Source: Pseudomonadota bacterium
GTDB lineage: Bacteria; CALINM01
Direction: 5' to 3'
Assembly: GCA_026418415.1 (NCBI GenBank)
Contig: JAOABK010000001.1
Coordinates: forward strand, 71,080-135,079
Length of the DNA: 64,000 bases
Part shown: positions 45,552-53,750 of the stretch, piece after piece
Position numbering within the stretch: the stretch's first letter is position 1
Layout: each line of letters opens with the position of its first letter
The notes under the pieces: model-generated
Database searches by the model: none
Told to the model about the DNA's origin: nothing
The model's input: only the letters and a program-made list of their open reading frames with translations
Position numbers and translations under genes: made by a program

Positions 45552-46672
45552 AAAGTTTCCTTAATAATATTTCTGTAAATAAACTCTCCATCGCTACCAT
45601 AGTAGGGGTATTCAATGTTCTTTGTAAAAAAGAAGTTTTTATTCATGTTAAGTTTCATTTTATCTTTCCAATTATGGGAAACGAAAATATGGGGCTTTAT
45701 GACATATTCTGGTAATTTATCTAAATGGGGGAATAAATTTGTTAAAATTTTATTTATTTCTTCCTTCCCAGGAGATTTTTCTAAAGGATTTTTTTTATAT
45801 AGGCTTAATCTATTTTCTCTTTTAATGATAAACCAATAATCTTGATTATCATGATAGAGCATATATTCTGGAAGATAATTTGGAATTACTACATCTTTAA
45901 AAATAATGTTATAAAAAATTTCACTAAATTTATTAGTAAAGGGATGTTTTATATTTCCTAAATCGAGTATGTGGATAGGTATTGTTGAAATGAGAAATTT
46001 ACCCTCAATTTCTGTATTTTTGAAAATAAGGTGCATACCCCTTTCAGTTCTTTTTATTTCTTTTAAGGAGTCGTTTTCAATAACTTGTTTTATCTTTTGT
46101 TCTTGTAAAGTTATTCTGTAAATTTTTTTTGTAAGAAGAGAAAAAATAATGTATCTATTGTAAAAATTGTTATTTGTTTCTCCTGGTGCGAAGAAAAACG
46201 CAAGGGCTTCTATGAATTTTTTTAACTCCCTTGAGTTGAAATCTAATCTTTTTATTATTCTAAGAATATTTTTTGTGTCTCTAAAAAAGTTTTTGATTAA
46301 AAAACTATATGGAGATTTACTAAAGTTTTCTAAAATAAGCTCGTTTAAATAATTGATTTGGAATGATGCTTCAAGATTAAGCTTTTCATAAAGTCCATCT
46401 ATATCTTTGAAGCATTTATCTAAAAATATTTTGGTAACTGCGTTGTTGGAATTCAATTCAAATCTAAAATTGGTTGAGATTATATATCCAAATTCTCTAT
46501 CAACTTCTTTGTCTGTGGGGATAAATGTAATTTCAGGAAAGAAATCAACAGAAAAATCAAGGGGTATACAGCTATTATCTATAAGAATTGCATTTACATG
46601 GCTTTGAAAGTGATTATGCAAATCCTCTGTAAAAGAGGATTTGCCAAGAAATATAATGTCGTATTTCTGCAT
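45533..46672 (-). CDS. Unknown protein, possibly a degenerate FAD/NAD(P)-binding oxidoreductase
   Basis: A 379-residue soluble protein. The N-terminus YDIIFLGKSSF is shaped like the start of an FAD-binding Rossmann fold, but lacks GxGxxG. EGKFLISTIPIHILDLG (about residue 226) resembles the AD-x-V-I-x-T-x-P segment of amine oxidase / phytoene dehydrogenase-type enzymes, and YPYYGSDGEFIYRNI near the end fits their last segment loosely. If so the cofactor site is degenerate. It overlaps the CcsA-like gene and probably acts with it, perhaps in haem handling. Family assignment is weak. Confidence 0.5.
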   Translation of the reverse strand: MQKYDIIFLGKSSFTEDLHNHFQSHVNAILIDNSCIPLDFSVDFFPEITFIPTDKEVDREFGYIISTNFRFELNSNNAVTKIFLDKCFKDIDGLYEKLNLEASFQINYLNELILENFSKSPYSFLIKNFFRDTKNILRIIKRLDFNSRELKKFIEALAFFFAPGETNNNFYNRYIIFSLLTKKIYRITLQEQKIKQVIENDSLKEIKRTERGMHLIFKNTEIEGKFLISTIPIHILDLGNIKHPFTNKFSEIFYNIIFKDVVIPNYLPEYMLYHDNQDYWFIIKRENRLSLYKKNPLEKSPGKEEINKILTNLFPHLDKLPEYVIKPHIFVSHNWKDKMKLNMNKNFFFTKNIEYPYYGSDGEFIYRNIIKETLWKRLL

Positions 46673-46677
46673 TTTTT

Positions 46678-47367
46678 CTAAATTTCAATCGAGTTGTTGA
46701 AGGGTATAATGATGCAATTAATGCCAATAGATTTAAGTTTTTCTTTAAAATTTTCTGGATTTTGTTCAATAACGGGCCATGTATTATAATGCATTGGTAT
46801 AACTGTTCTTGCCTGAAGCATCTCGGCTGCCTTAACTGCATCATCAGGTCCCATCGTAAAGTTATCCCCTATCGGCAAGAAGGCGATATCAATTGAGTTC
46901 AGTGATCCAATAGTTTTCATGTCACTAAACAGTCCAGTATCCCCTGCAAAGTAAAAGCATTTTCCTCCAAAATTTACTATAAAACCACAAGGGTTTCCAG
47001 TATAGTGAGTCCCTTCTGGGGTTACAAAAGCTGAGCCATGGAGTGCCTGTGTTAACTTAACTTTACCAAATTCGAAATTATAACTACCCCCTATATGCAT
47101 TGGGTGTATGTTTGGTGCCCCTTGTTTTTGACAGAAGTCTGCCAACTCAAAGGGTGCAATTATTAATGCACCAGTCCTTTTTGCAATATTTACTGCATCA
47201 CCTAAATGGTCAGCATGTCCATGACTAATTAAAATAGCATTAGGTTTTAGATTATCTGGATTTGCCTTTGTAACTGGGTTGCCAGTAATAAATGGATCGA
47301 ATATTATATCATATTTACCATCGTTTAATTCTATGCAAGCGTGTCCATGATAGGTGATTTTCACCAT
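46678..47367 (-). CDS. Metallo-beta-lactamase-fold metal-dependent hydrolase (UPF0173 type)
   Basis: A 229-residue protein, the UPF0173 length. Metal ligands: HGHACIE near the N-terminus, ISHGHADHLGDAV (HxHxDH), QALHGSAF, FAGDTGLFSDM and MHYNTWP. Such proteins hydrolyse unknown substrates; E. coli-type relatives (UlaG-like) act on lactones. AGAGGTG precedes the ATG. It follows bacterioferritin by 16 bases on the same strand. Confidence 0.9.
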   Translation of the reverse strand: MVKITYHGHACIELNDGKYDIIFDPFITGNPVTKANPDNLKPNAILISHGHADHLGDAVNIAKRTGALIIAPFELADFCQKQGAPNIHPMHIGGSYNFEFGKVKLTQALHGSAFVTPEGTHYTGNPCGFIVNFGGKCFYFAGDTGLFSDMKTIGSLNSIDIAFLPIGDNFTMGPDDAVKAAEMLQARTVIPMHYNTWPVIEQNPENFKEKLKSIGINCIIIPFNNSIEI

Positions 47368-47383
47368 AATTTATCACCTCTTT

Positions 47384-47848
47384 TTAAATTTGGGTTGATA
47401 AAAATATTTGAATACCTAATTGATTTATCTGGTCTCTTAGAGTTTCGATCTCATCTACATGCCTATCTTCATCATTCAAAATGCTAATCAATAATTCTCT
47501 TGTTGCGTTATCATTTAGTTCTCCGGCTAATTTAATGGCGTTATTATAAGCGGATATAGCGCCCAGCTCTAAGGCATAATCATTGTTTAATTGATTTGGA
47601 ACTTCACTACCAATGTGCATCTCCCTAAGGTTTGAGACTATCGGTCTTCCTTCGAGAAAAAGAATTCTTTCAATTAATTTTTCTGCATGTTTCATTTCTG
47701 TAAAAGCTCTCTTTTCAAAATGCTCGTGAAGTTTTTTGAACCCCCAGTTTGCACACATTTCTGCATGAACCATATACTGGCTTATTGCAGTTAATTCATC
47801 AGCAAGAAGTGAGTTTAATGTTTCGATAAGTTTTGCATCTCCTTTCAT
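47384..47848 (-). CDS. bfr: Bacterioferritin
   Basis: A 154-residue iron-storage subunit. Ferroxidase ligands: DELTAISQYMVHAEM (Glu18-type), FEKRAFTEMKHAEKLIERILFLEG (Glu and His, plus the haem-ligating Met in TEMKHAE), NDYALELGAISAYN and LNDEDRHVDEIE. The 24-mer stores Fe(III) and carries haem between subunits. A promoter with a palindromic spacer lies in the end of terC, so it can be expressed apart from the upstream genes. GTGGGGGTAAAAA precedes the ATG. Confidence 0.94.
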   Translation of the reverse strand: MKGDAKLIETLNSLLADELTAISQYMVHAEMCANWGFKKLHEHFEKRAFTEMKHAEKLIERILFLEGRPIVSNLREMHIGSEVPNQLNNDYALELGAISAYNNAIKLAGELNDNATRELLISILNDEDRHVDEIETLRDQINQLGIQIFLSTQI

Positions 47849-47877
47849 TTTTTACCCCCACGAATTTATTTATTTAA

Positions 47878-47905
47878 ATTATGCCATTAAATATTTAATT
47901 GTCAA
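47878..47905 (-). promoter_or_regulatory. Promoter of bfr with palindromic operator candidate in spacer
   Basis: On the minus strand TTGACA-N16-CATAAT. The spacer holds ATTAAATATTTAAT (47886-47899), a perfect 14-bp palindrome. The -35 lies inside the terC coding end and the palindrome covers its stop codon. Position and symmetry suggest a repressor site (Fur, PerR or DtxR-like), but the sequence does not match any consensus I know exactly. Confidence 0.6.
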
Positions 47906-48641
47906 TTGTTTTGTCGCTATAGGGCATATGGAGTTTAACAGGTTCTTTAGATAATGGGCGAATCCTTAAGTTAATCATCTCAACTCCGAAGGAAAAAGCC
48001 ATTGCAAAGTAAATATATCCTCGAGGGATATGCATTCCAAGGGAATCTCCAATCAATGCAACTCCTACAAGTATCAAAAATGCTAAGGCAAGAATTTTCA
48101 TTGTTGGATGTCTCTCAATAAATTTATATATTGAGGCAGAGAATATCATCATGAAAATAGTTGCAAAAATTATTGCAATTACCATTATTTTAATGTTTTG
48201 TGTAAGTCCTATAGCAGTGATTATAGAATCAAGGGAAAAAACTATATCTAATAGAATAATCTGAACAATTACAGAAATAAAAGTAGAGGTAAACCTTTTG
48301 ATATCTCTTTTCTCTGCACCCTCCAGCTTATCATGTATCTCAGTTGTGCTTTTTGCAAGAAGAAAGAGTCCACCTGCGAAAAGTATTATCTCTCTACCAG
48401 AGAATGGTTTATTTAATACGGTAAAAATGGGCTTAGTAAGCCCCATTATAAAGGTAATTGAGAATAGAAAAAGAATTCTTGTAATCATTGCTAAAGATAA
48501 ACCAATAAACCTTGCTTTATTTTGCTGTTCTTGGGGAAGCTTTCCAGATAATATGGATATAAAGATTATGTTATCAATACCTAATACAATTTCTATAGCA
48601 GTGAGGGTTAATAAAGCTACTAATTCATTAAATCCAATCAT
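47895..48641 (-). CDS. TerC-family integral membrane protein
   Basis: A 248-residue protein with seven to eight membrane segments. Family motifs are EIVLGIDNIIFISILS near the N-terminus and LLDIVFSLDSIITAIGLT, with acidic residues inside membrane segments that are thought to bind metal. TerC/Alx-type proteins export Mn(II) or load it to exported enzymes, or occur in tellurite resistance. Here no ter genes are nearby; Mn or Ca handling is plausible. GGAG lies before the ATG; it is 4 bases after purN. Confidence 0.88.
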   Translation of the reverse strand: MIGFNELVALLTLTAIEIVLGIDNIIFISILSGKLPQEQQNKARFIGLSLAMITRILFLFSITFIMGLTKPIFTVLNKPFSGREIILFAGGLFLLAKSTTEIHDKLEGAEKRDIKRFTSTFISVIVQIILLDIVFSLDSIITAIGLTQNIKIMVIAIIFATIFMMIFSASIYKFIERHPTMKILALAFLILVGVALIGDSLGMHIPRGYIYFAMAFSFGVEMINLRIRPLSKEPVKLHMPYSDKTIDN

Positions 48642-48645
48642 ATTT

Positions 48646-49305
48646 TTATAACTCCGTCAAAGGATTGGTTAGAAAAGTTTTTTCATCGGGAGAAAGTGGT
48701 GGGTCAATAAGTACTCTTCTTCCTGAAATTTTAAGCCTACCCTCTTCGTATAATTTTATCGCCTGTGGATAAATTTTGTGTTCCACACTCAAAATTCTTT
48801 TAGAAAGGGTCTCTTCAGTATCATTATCAAGAATTGGTACTATGCCCTGGATAATGATTGGCCCTGTATCTACCCCGTTGTCTGCAAAATGTACTGTACA
48901 ACCTGCGAATTTACAACCATATTCTAAAGCCTTTTTTTGTACATGAAGACCGGGAAAAGAGGGGAGTAGGGCGGGGTGAATATTTAATATCTTCATAGGA
49001 AAAGCATCGAGCAAAACATTGGTTATCACTCGTAAAAAACCAGCCATTACAACTAAATCAATGTTATATTCTTTTAGTTTATCTACTATTGCCTGATCGA
49101 ATGCTTCTCTGGAAGGGAAGTCCTTATGGTTTATAACTATAGCTGGGATATTATGTTTTTTTGCTCGTTCGAGTGCATAAACATTAGGCACATTTGAAAT
49201 AACAACACATATCTTAGATTTAATAAATCCCTTTTCTGATGCATCTATTATTGCTTGTAAGTTTGAACCACTACCAGAAACTAATACACCAAGCCTAAGA
49301 CCCAT
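48646..49305 (-). CDS. purN: Phosphoribosylglycinamide formyltransferase
   Basis: A 219-residue enzyme using 10-formyl-THF to make FGAR. VLVSGSGSNLQAIID (phosphate loop), MAGFLRVIT, ILNIHPALLPSFPGLHVQKKAL (catalytic His/Asn region) and GCTVHFADNGVDTGPIIIQ (catalytic Asp) are intact. Start ATG 49305 is chosen, since GTGAGG just upstream is the ribosome site and the track's GTG falls within it. It follows purM by 8 bases. Confidence 0.96.
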   Translation of the reverse strand: MGLRLGVLVSGSGSNLQAIIDASEKGFIKSKICVVISNVPNVYALERAKKHNIPAIVINHKDFPSREAFDQAIVDKLKEYNIDLVVMAGFLRVITNVLLDAFPMKILNIHPALLPSFPGLHVQKKALEYGCKFAGCTVHFADNGVDTGPIIIQGIVPILDNDTEETLSKRILSVEHKIYPQAIKLYEEGRLKISGRRVLIDPPLSPDEKTFLTNPLTEL

Positions 49306-49313
49306 GGTAATCC

Positions 49314-50351
49314 TCACATTATTTCTATTTGTTTTGAATTATGTTCCCTTCTTTTTATTTCTCCTATGATTTTAGCCTTTATTTTCATAGAATTGAATAA
49401 TGAGACAATATCATCAGCACTTTCTTTGCTAACAACAATTACAAGCCCTGTCCCACAGTTAAATGTTCTAAACATCTCGAATTCATCTATGTTTCCAAGC
49501 TTTTGTATAATTTTGAATATTGGTAAGATTTCAAGGCTTGATTTATCAATAAATGCCATAAGTTGTTGTGAGAGAATTCTTGGTATATTTTCTATGAATC
49601 CACCACCAGTTATGTGCGCCATTCCTTTTATGGGATGATTTTTTAGTATGTTTAATACAGGTTTGACATATATTCTTGTGGGTGTTAATAGTTCTTCTAT
49701 TAATGTTTTGCCTAATTCTTCAAAGTAGGTATCGATTGAGTAATTATTTAACTCAAAAAAAACCTTTCTTACAAGAGAATAGCCATTGCTATGAAGTCCT
49801 GAAGAGGCGACACCAATTATTAAATCACCAGCAGTAATATTACTTCCATCTATTATTGAATTTTTTTCAACTATACCAACACCGAAGCCTGCTAAATCAT
49901 ATTCACCTTCTTTGTAAAATCCAGGTAGTTCCGCGGTCTCTCCACCTATGAGTGCGCAACCTGCTTCAATACAACCCTTCGATATACCTGAAATAACTTT
50001 TTCTGCAACTTCAGAAGATAGTTTACCACAGGCAAAATAGTCAAGAAAGAATAGTGGTTCTGCACCTGTAACTATAATATCGTTTACAACCATTGCAACT
50101 AAATCTATTCCCACTGTATCATGAATCCCACTTTTAAAAGCTAATGCTAATTTAGTTCCCACGCCATCAGTAGAAGATACTAATACTGGTTCTTTATATT
50201 TAGAGCTGTTTAGGCTAAAGAAGGCTGAAAAATGACCAATATCTGATAAAACTTCTGGTCTAAAGGTTGCTTTTGCTAAGGGTTTAATTTTTCTAACTGT
50301 TTCGTTACCTTCGTCAATGTTAACACCCGCGTCTTTGTATGTAATTGTCAT
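49314..50351 (-). CDS. purM: Phosphoribosylformylglycinamidine cyclo-ligase (AIR synthetase)
   Basis: A 345-residue ATP-dependent enzyme closing the imidazole ring. YKDAGVNIDEGNETV at the N-terminus, STDGVGTKLALAF, GIDLVAMVVNDIIVTGAEPLFFLDYFACG, LIGGETAELPGFY, GVASSGLHSNGYSLVR and HITGGGFIENIPR are all family signatures. Complete. AGGTGAGG precedes the ATG. Confidence 0.97.
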   Translation of the reverse strand: MTITYKDAGVNIDEGNETVRKIKPLAKATFRPEVLSDIGHFSAFFSLNSSKYKEPVLVSSTDGVGTKLALAFKSGIHDTVGIDLVAMVVNDIIVTGAEPLFFLDYFACGKLSSEVAEKVISGISKGCIEAGCALIGGETAELPGFYKEGEYDLAGFGVGIVEKNSIIDGSNITAGDLIIGVASSGLHSNGYSLVRKVFFELNNYSIDTYFEELGKTLIEELLTPTRIYVKPVLNILKNHPIKGMAHITGGGFIENIPRILSQQLMAFIDKSSLEILPIFKIIQKLGNIDEFEMFRTFNCGTGLVIVVSKESADDIVSLFNSMKIKAKIIGEIKRREHNSKQIEIM

Positions 50352-50371
50352 TTTTTACCTCACCTATTCTC

Positions 50372-50980
50372 TTATTCGTATTGAAAAGTAAAAACAGAGT
50401 TACTAAAAACACTTTTGAAAATTAGTTTAAAGGTTTGACCATTATTTATATTAAAGTTTTCCTTTTCAAAGGTAATATAATAAGGAGTAGCCCATGTGTC
50501 AAGGGTTGGAAAGTAATAATTAACTACTTGATAGGGCTCTGATACTTTATTTATGGACTGGGGATAAATTTTTTGTCCCCTATCATTTTCTATGTATATA
50601 TCCCAGATTTTCTTCTCGCTTTTTAAATTTGCATAATCTGGATCTGGTGTATAAAGACTAACAAAAAATCTTATGGTTGATCTTTTTATTTGAAGCTCTT
50701 TATCTGAAAAAATTTGATACTCTGACTCGTTCATGAACTTTTTTCTCTCTTTTAGGTAGGCATTTATAAAAGGTTCTGAAAAATATGTGACCTTAATGAT
50801 GGATTTTGTTTCAAATTGGTCGTAATATCTATAGGATTTTGTTGCCTTTATAAAAGCAGATAGGTATTCTTTGCTTTGTTGTTTTGGAAGTACTCCTAAC
50901 TCTTCCAATTTATTTTTTAGATTGCCTGAGCATCCTTGTAAAATGGTTATGAATATTAACAATAATATTGTTCTTCTCAT
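50372..50980 (-). CDS. Lipoprotein of unknown function
   Basis: A 202-residue protein with signal peptide and lipobox LQGC (residues 14-17), so lipid-anchored. The rest is mixed helix and strand with FSEPFINAYLKERKKFM, then a beta-rich C-terminus. No catalytic motif or family is recognised. It is inserted between pyrE and purM in an otherwise enzymatic operon (gaps 2 and 20 bases), with a normal GGTGAAT ribosome site. Probably a passenger. Confidence 0.75.
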   Translation of the reverse strand: MRRTILLLIFITILQGCSGNLKNKLEELGVLPKQQSKEYLSAFIKATKSYRYYDQFETKSIIKVTYFSEPFINAYLKERKKFMNESEYQIFSDKELQIKRSTIRFFVSLYTPDPDYANLKSEKKIWDIYIENDRGQKIYPQSINKVSEPYQVVNYYFPTLDTWATPYYITFEKENFNINNGQTFKLIFKSVFSNSVFTFQYE

Positions 50981-50982
50981 TT

Positions 50983-51531
50983 TTATTCACCTGTTATGTC
51001 TTTTTTTGTAAAAAGGGAATAAAACTTAATGTTCTGCTTTCTGAAAAAATCACTTGCACCATCCTCTCTATCAACTATTGCCATTATACCTTCAACATCA
51101 AGGCCAAATTCTTTAGCATTATTGTATGCTTTAAAAGATGATTCTCCTGTTGTCACTACGTCTTCAAGTATCAGTGCCTTCATTCCCTTATATAAGTTTT
51201 TATCACCCTCAATTAATTTTGCCAGCCCATATTTTTTTGGTTCCCTTCTAATTATAAAGGCAGTTAGGGGATTATTTTTCATATGGCTAATTAAACTAAC
51301 TCCAGCAACGATAGGATCTGCTCCTAATGTAGGTCCACCAATGGCTTTAACATCAGGGAAATTTTTTTGTATTGCTTCATAAAAAAGATTTGATACCAAA
51401 TAAAGACCCTCTGGATGAAGGGTTATATTTCTCAAATCTATATAAAAATCACTTTCCTTACCCGATGACAGAATAACACGTTTCTTTTCATAAGCTATTT
51501 TTTTTATCAATTCAAGAAGTCTTTCTTTCAT
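50983..51531 (-). CDS. pyrE: Orotate phosphoribosyltransferase
   Basis: A 182-residue enzyme joining orotate and PRPP to OMP. SGKESDFYIDLRNITLHPEG, GGPTLGADPIVAGVSL, the flexible loop RREPKKYGLAKLIEG and the PRPP motif ALILEDVVTTGESS are present. It is a short PyrE. Its ATG overlaps the purF stop by one base (TAATG). Confidence 0.95.
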   Translation of the reverse strand: MKERLLELIKKIAYEKKRVILSSGKESDFYIDLRNITLHPEGLYLVSNLFYEAIQKNFPDVKAIGGPTLGADPIVAGVSLISHMKNNPLTAFIIRREPKKYGLAKLIEGDKNLYKGMKALILEDVVTTGESSFKAYNNAKEFGLDVEGIMAIVDREDGASDFFRKQNIKFYSLFTKKDITGE

Positions 51532-52937
51532 TATTTCATGCTCCTAAAGAGATTTAACTGCTCTAACTCTTCTTTTGGAAAGGGAAGTGGATATTTACCT
51601 GTGAAACAGGCATAACAATAATCATCTGGATTTGAAACAGATTCTCTAAGTGCTTCTATTGGAAGATAGCCAAGAGTATCAGATGTAATATATTTGTTTA
51701 TCTCTTCAACTGTGTGACTGCTTGCTATTAATTCTTTATGGGTTGGAGTATCTATTCCATAATAGCAAGGTGATATTATTGGTGGGGAACTTATACGAAA
51801 ATGGATTTCCTTTGCCCCCCCATTTCTAATCATTTTTATGATTTTTCTGCTTGTTGTACCTCTGACAATTGAGTCATCAATTACTACGACCTTTTTGTTT
51901 TTTAATATTTCTGAGGTGACATTTAACTTAATTTTTACTCCAAAATGTCTTATTGATTGTTTGGGTTCAATGAAGGTTCTTCCCACATAATGGTTTCTTA
52001 TAAGACCCAATTCGAGTGGTATATTTGCGCAGTTTGCATATCCGATTGAGGCAGGGATACCAGAATCTGGCACTGGAATTACCATTTCAGCATCGTCACA
52101 GGGACAATGTTTACAAAGGAGCTCTCCTAATTTTTTTCTAACCATATATACGTTATGTCCAAAAATATAACTATCTGGCCTTGAAAAATATATGAATTCA
52201 AAAATACATTGTCGTTTTTCAACTCTGTCAAAGGGAAAGAGACTATGTATGCCATTTTCATCGATTACCACAATTTCTCCAGGTTCAATTTCTCTAATGA
52301 ATTCAGCTTCTATAAGATCAAAAGAACAGGTTTCTGAAGCAACAACATAGGAATTCCCCATTCTTCCCAAAACAAGGGGTCTAAAACCATGGGGATCTCT
52401 TGCAGCTATTAATTTATTTTCTGTGAGTATTACGAGACAGTATGCGCCTTTTATTTGACGAAGAGCATCGATTATTCTTTCTTCTACCGTGGGCAAAGGA
52501 GAACGGGCTATTAGATGGACTATGACTTCAGTATCAGCATTTGATTGAAATAGTGCGCCAGAATCAACAAGACGCTTCCTGATGGGAATATCGTTAATCA
52601 AGTTGCCATTATGAGCAATAGCTAAACTACCCAAAGAATATTCTATCGCAAAGGGCTGGCAATTCTTTATGTTACTTGAACCAGCAGTAGAGTATCTTAC
52701 ATGACCTATAGCTATTCTACCAGGTAATCTATTTAAAACACTTTCGTGAAATATATCAGCCACAAGTCCCATCTGCCTGTGACTGTGAAGGCATTTTCCA
52801 TCAGAAGTTGTTATTCCGGCGCTTTCCTGTCCCCGATGTTGAAGGGCATATAAACCAAGGTATGTAATATTAGCAGCTTCCCTGTGATTATATATTCCGA
52901 AAATACCACATTCTTCTTTCCAACATAAATTTTCCAT
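51531..52937 (-). CDS. purF: Amidophosphoribosyltransferase
   Basis: A 468-residue enzyme committing PRPP to purines. A nine- to ten-residue propeptide (MENLCWKEE) precedes the catalytic Cys of ECGIFGI. The Ntn glutaminase has LYALQHRGQESAGI and the PRTase has VVVIDDSIVRGTTSRKI. Four cysteines fit the Bacillus-type 4Fe-4S ligands: RQCIFEFIYFSRPDS, IISPCYYG and YCYACFTG. So it is the propeptide-processed, oxygen-sensitive Fe-S form. GAGGAAAT precedes the ATG. Confidence 0.97.
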   Translation of the reverse strand: MENLCWKEECGIFGIYNHREAANITYLGLYALQHRGQESAGITTSDGKCLHSHRQMGLVADIFHESVLNRLPGRIAIGHVRYSTAGSSNIKNCQPFAIEYSLGSLAIAHNGNLINDIPIRKRLVDSGALFQSNADTEVIVHLIARSPLPTVEERIIDALRQIKGAYCLVILTENKLIAARDPHGFRPLVLGRMGNSYVVASETCSFDLIEAEFIREIEPGEIVVIDENGIHSLFPFDRVEKRQCIFEFIYFSRPDSYIFGHNVYMVRKKLGELLCKHCPCDDAEMVIPVPDSGIPASIGYANCANIPLELGLIRNHYVGRTFIEPKQSIRHFGVKIKLNVTSEILKNKKVVVIDDSIVRGTTSRKIIKMIRNGGAKEIHFRISSPPIISPCYYGIDTPTHKELIASSHTVEEINKYITSDTLGYLPIEALRESVSNPDDYCYACFTGKYPLPFPKEELEQLNLFRSMK

Positions 52938-52948
52938 ATTTCCTCTTT

Positions 52949-53749
52949 TTATGCTAAATATTTTAATGCGTTTTTAAAAATCTTCAAGCCATCTGCTTCT
53001 TCAATCTTTTCCCTTGTCCATCTTGGATGATGGTAGGGGTAAATAAAAGCTTCTGGGTGTGGCATTAGTCCAAAAAGTCTTCCTGTGGTATCACAAATTC
53101 CAGCGATGGCATTAAGTGAACCATTAGGATTATAAGGATATTCCATTGTTGGTTCCAATTTTTGATTAGAGTATTGCAAAACAAAGAGATTATTTGCCTC
53201 TATCTTATTAAGGGTTTTTTCATCACAGTAAAATTTCCCCTCTCCATGTCTTACAGGAAGGTAAAGAGTATCAATACCATTAGTGAATATACAGGGTGAA
53301 TTTTTATTAACCTTAAGATATACCCATCTATCTTCAAAACGGCCTGAGTCGTTGAAAGTTAGGGTTGTTTCTTGTTTAAAAGAGTGTTTTTTTTCGGTAT
53401 TTGGTATAATTCCTGCTTTAACCATGAACTGGAAACCATTACATATACCGAGAGCAAGGTTACCCTTTTCGATAAAAGATAGGAGACTATCTATAAGTTT
53501 TTCCTTACCACTCTTTATTTTTGCATAGGTAAATCTATTTACTTGAACCTTTGCTGAGCCTAAATCATCACCATCTAAAAAACCACCAGGAAACACTATA
53601 AACTGATAGTTATTAAGTTTTTTTTCTCCTTCAAGTATCTGGGATATATGTACAATTTCTGCATTTTTTGCACCAGCAAGCTCAAGTGCCCATAAACATT
53701 CCTGTTCACAATTTATTCCAAAGCCTGTAAGTACTATACACTTAGCCAT
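52949..53749 (-). CDS. purQ: FGAM synthase glutaminase subunit
   Basis: A 266-residue class I amidotransferase giving ammonia to PurL. The nucleophile Cys is in LGICNGFQFMVKAG, with His/Glu in GLMPHPEAFIYPYHHPRW. GFGINCEQECLWALELAGA opens the chain. It is longer than the Bacillus PurQ (about 227) and matches the larger type found with fused PurS-PurL. AGGGAT precedes its ATG at the purL end; the gap to purL is one base. Confidence 0.94.
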   Translation of the reverse strand: MAKCIVLTGFGINCEQECLWALELAGAKNAEIVHISQILEGEKKLNNYQFIVFPGGFLDGDDLGSAKVQVNRFTYAKIKSGKEKLIDSLLSFIEKGNLALGICNGFQFMVKAGIIPNTEKKHSFKQETTLTFNDSGRFEDRWVYLKVNKNSPCIFTNGIDTLYLPVRHGEGKFYCDEKTLNKIEANNLFVLQYSNQKLEPTMEYPYNPNGSLNAIAGICDTTGRLFGLMPHPEAFIYPYHHPRWTREKIEEADGLKIFKNALKYLA

Positions 53750-53750
53750 C

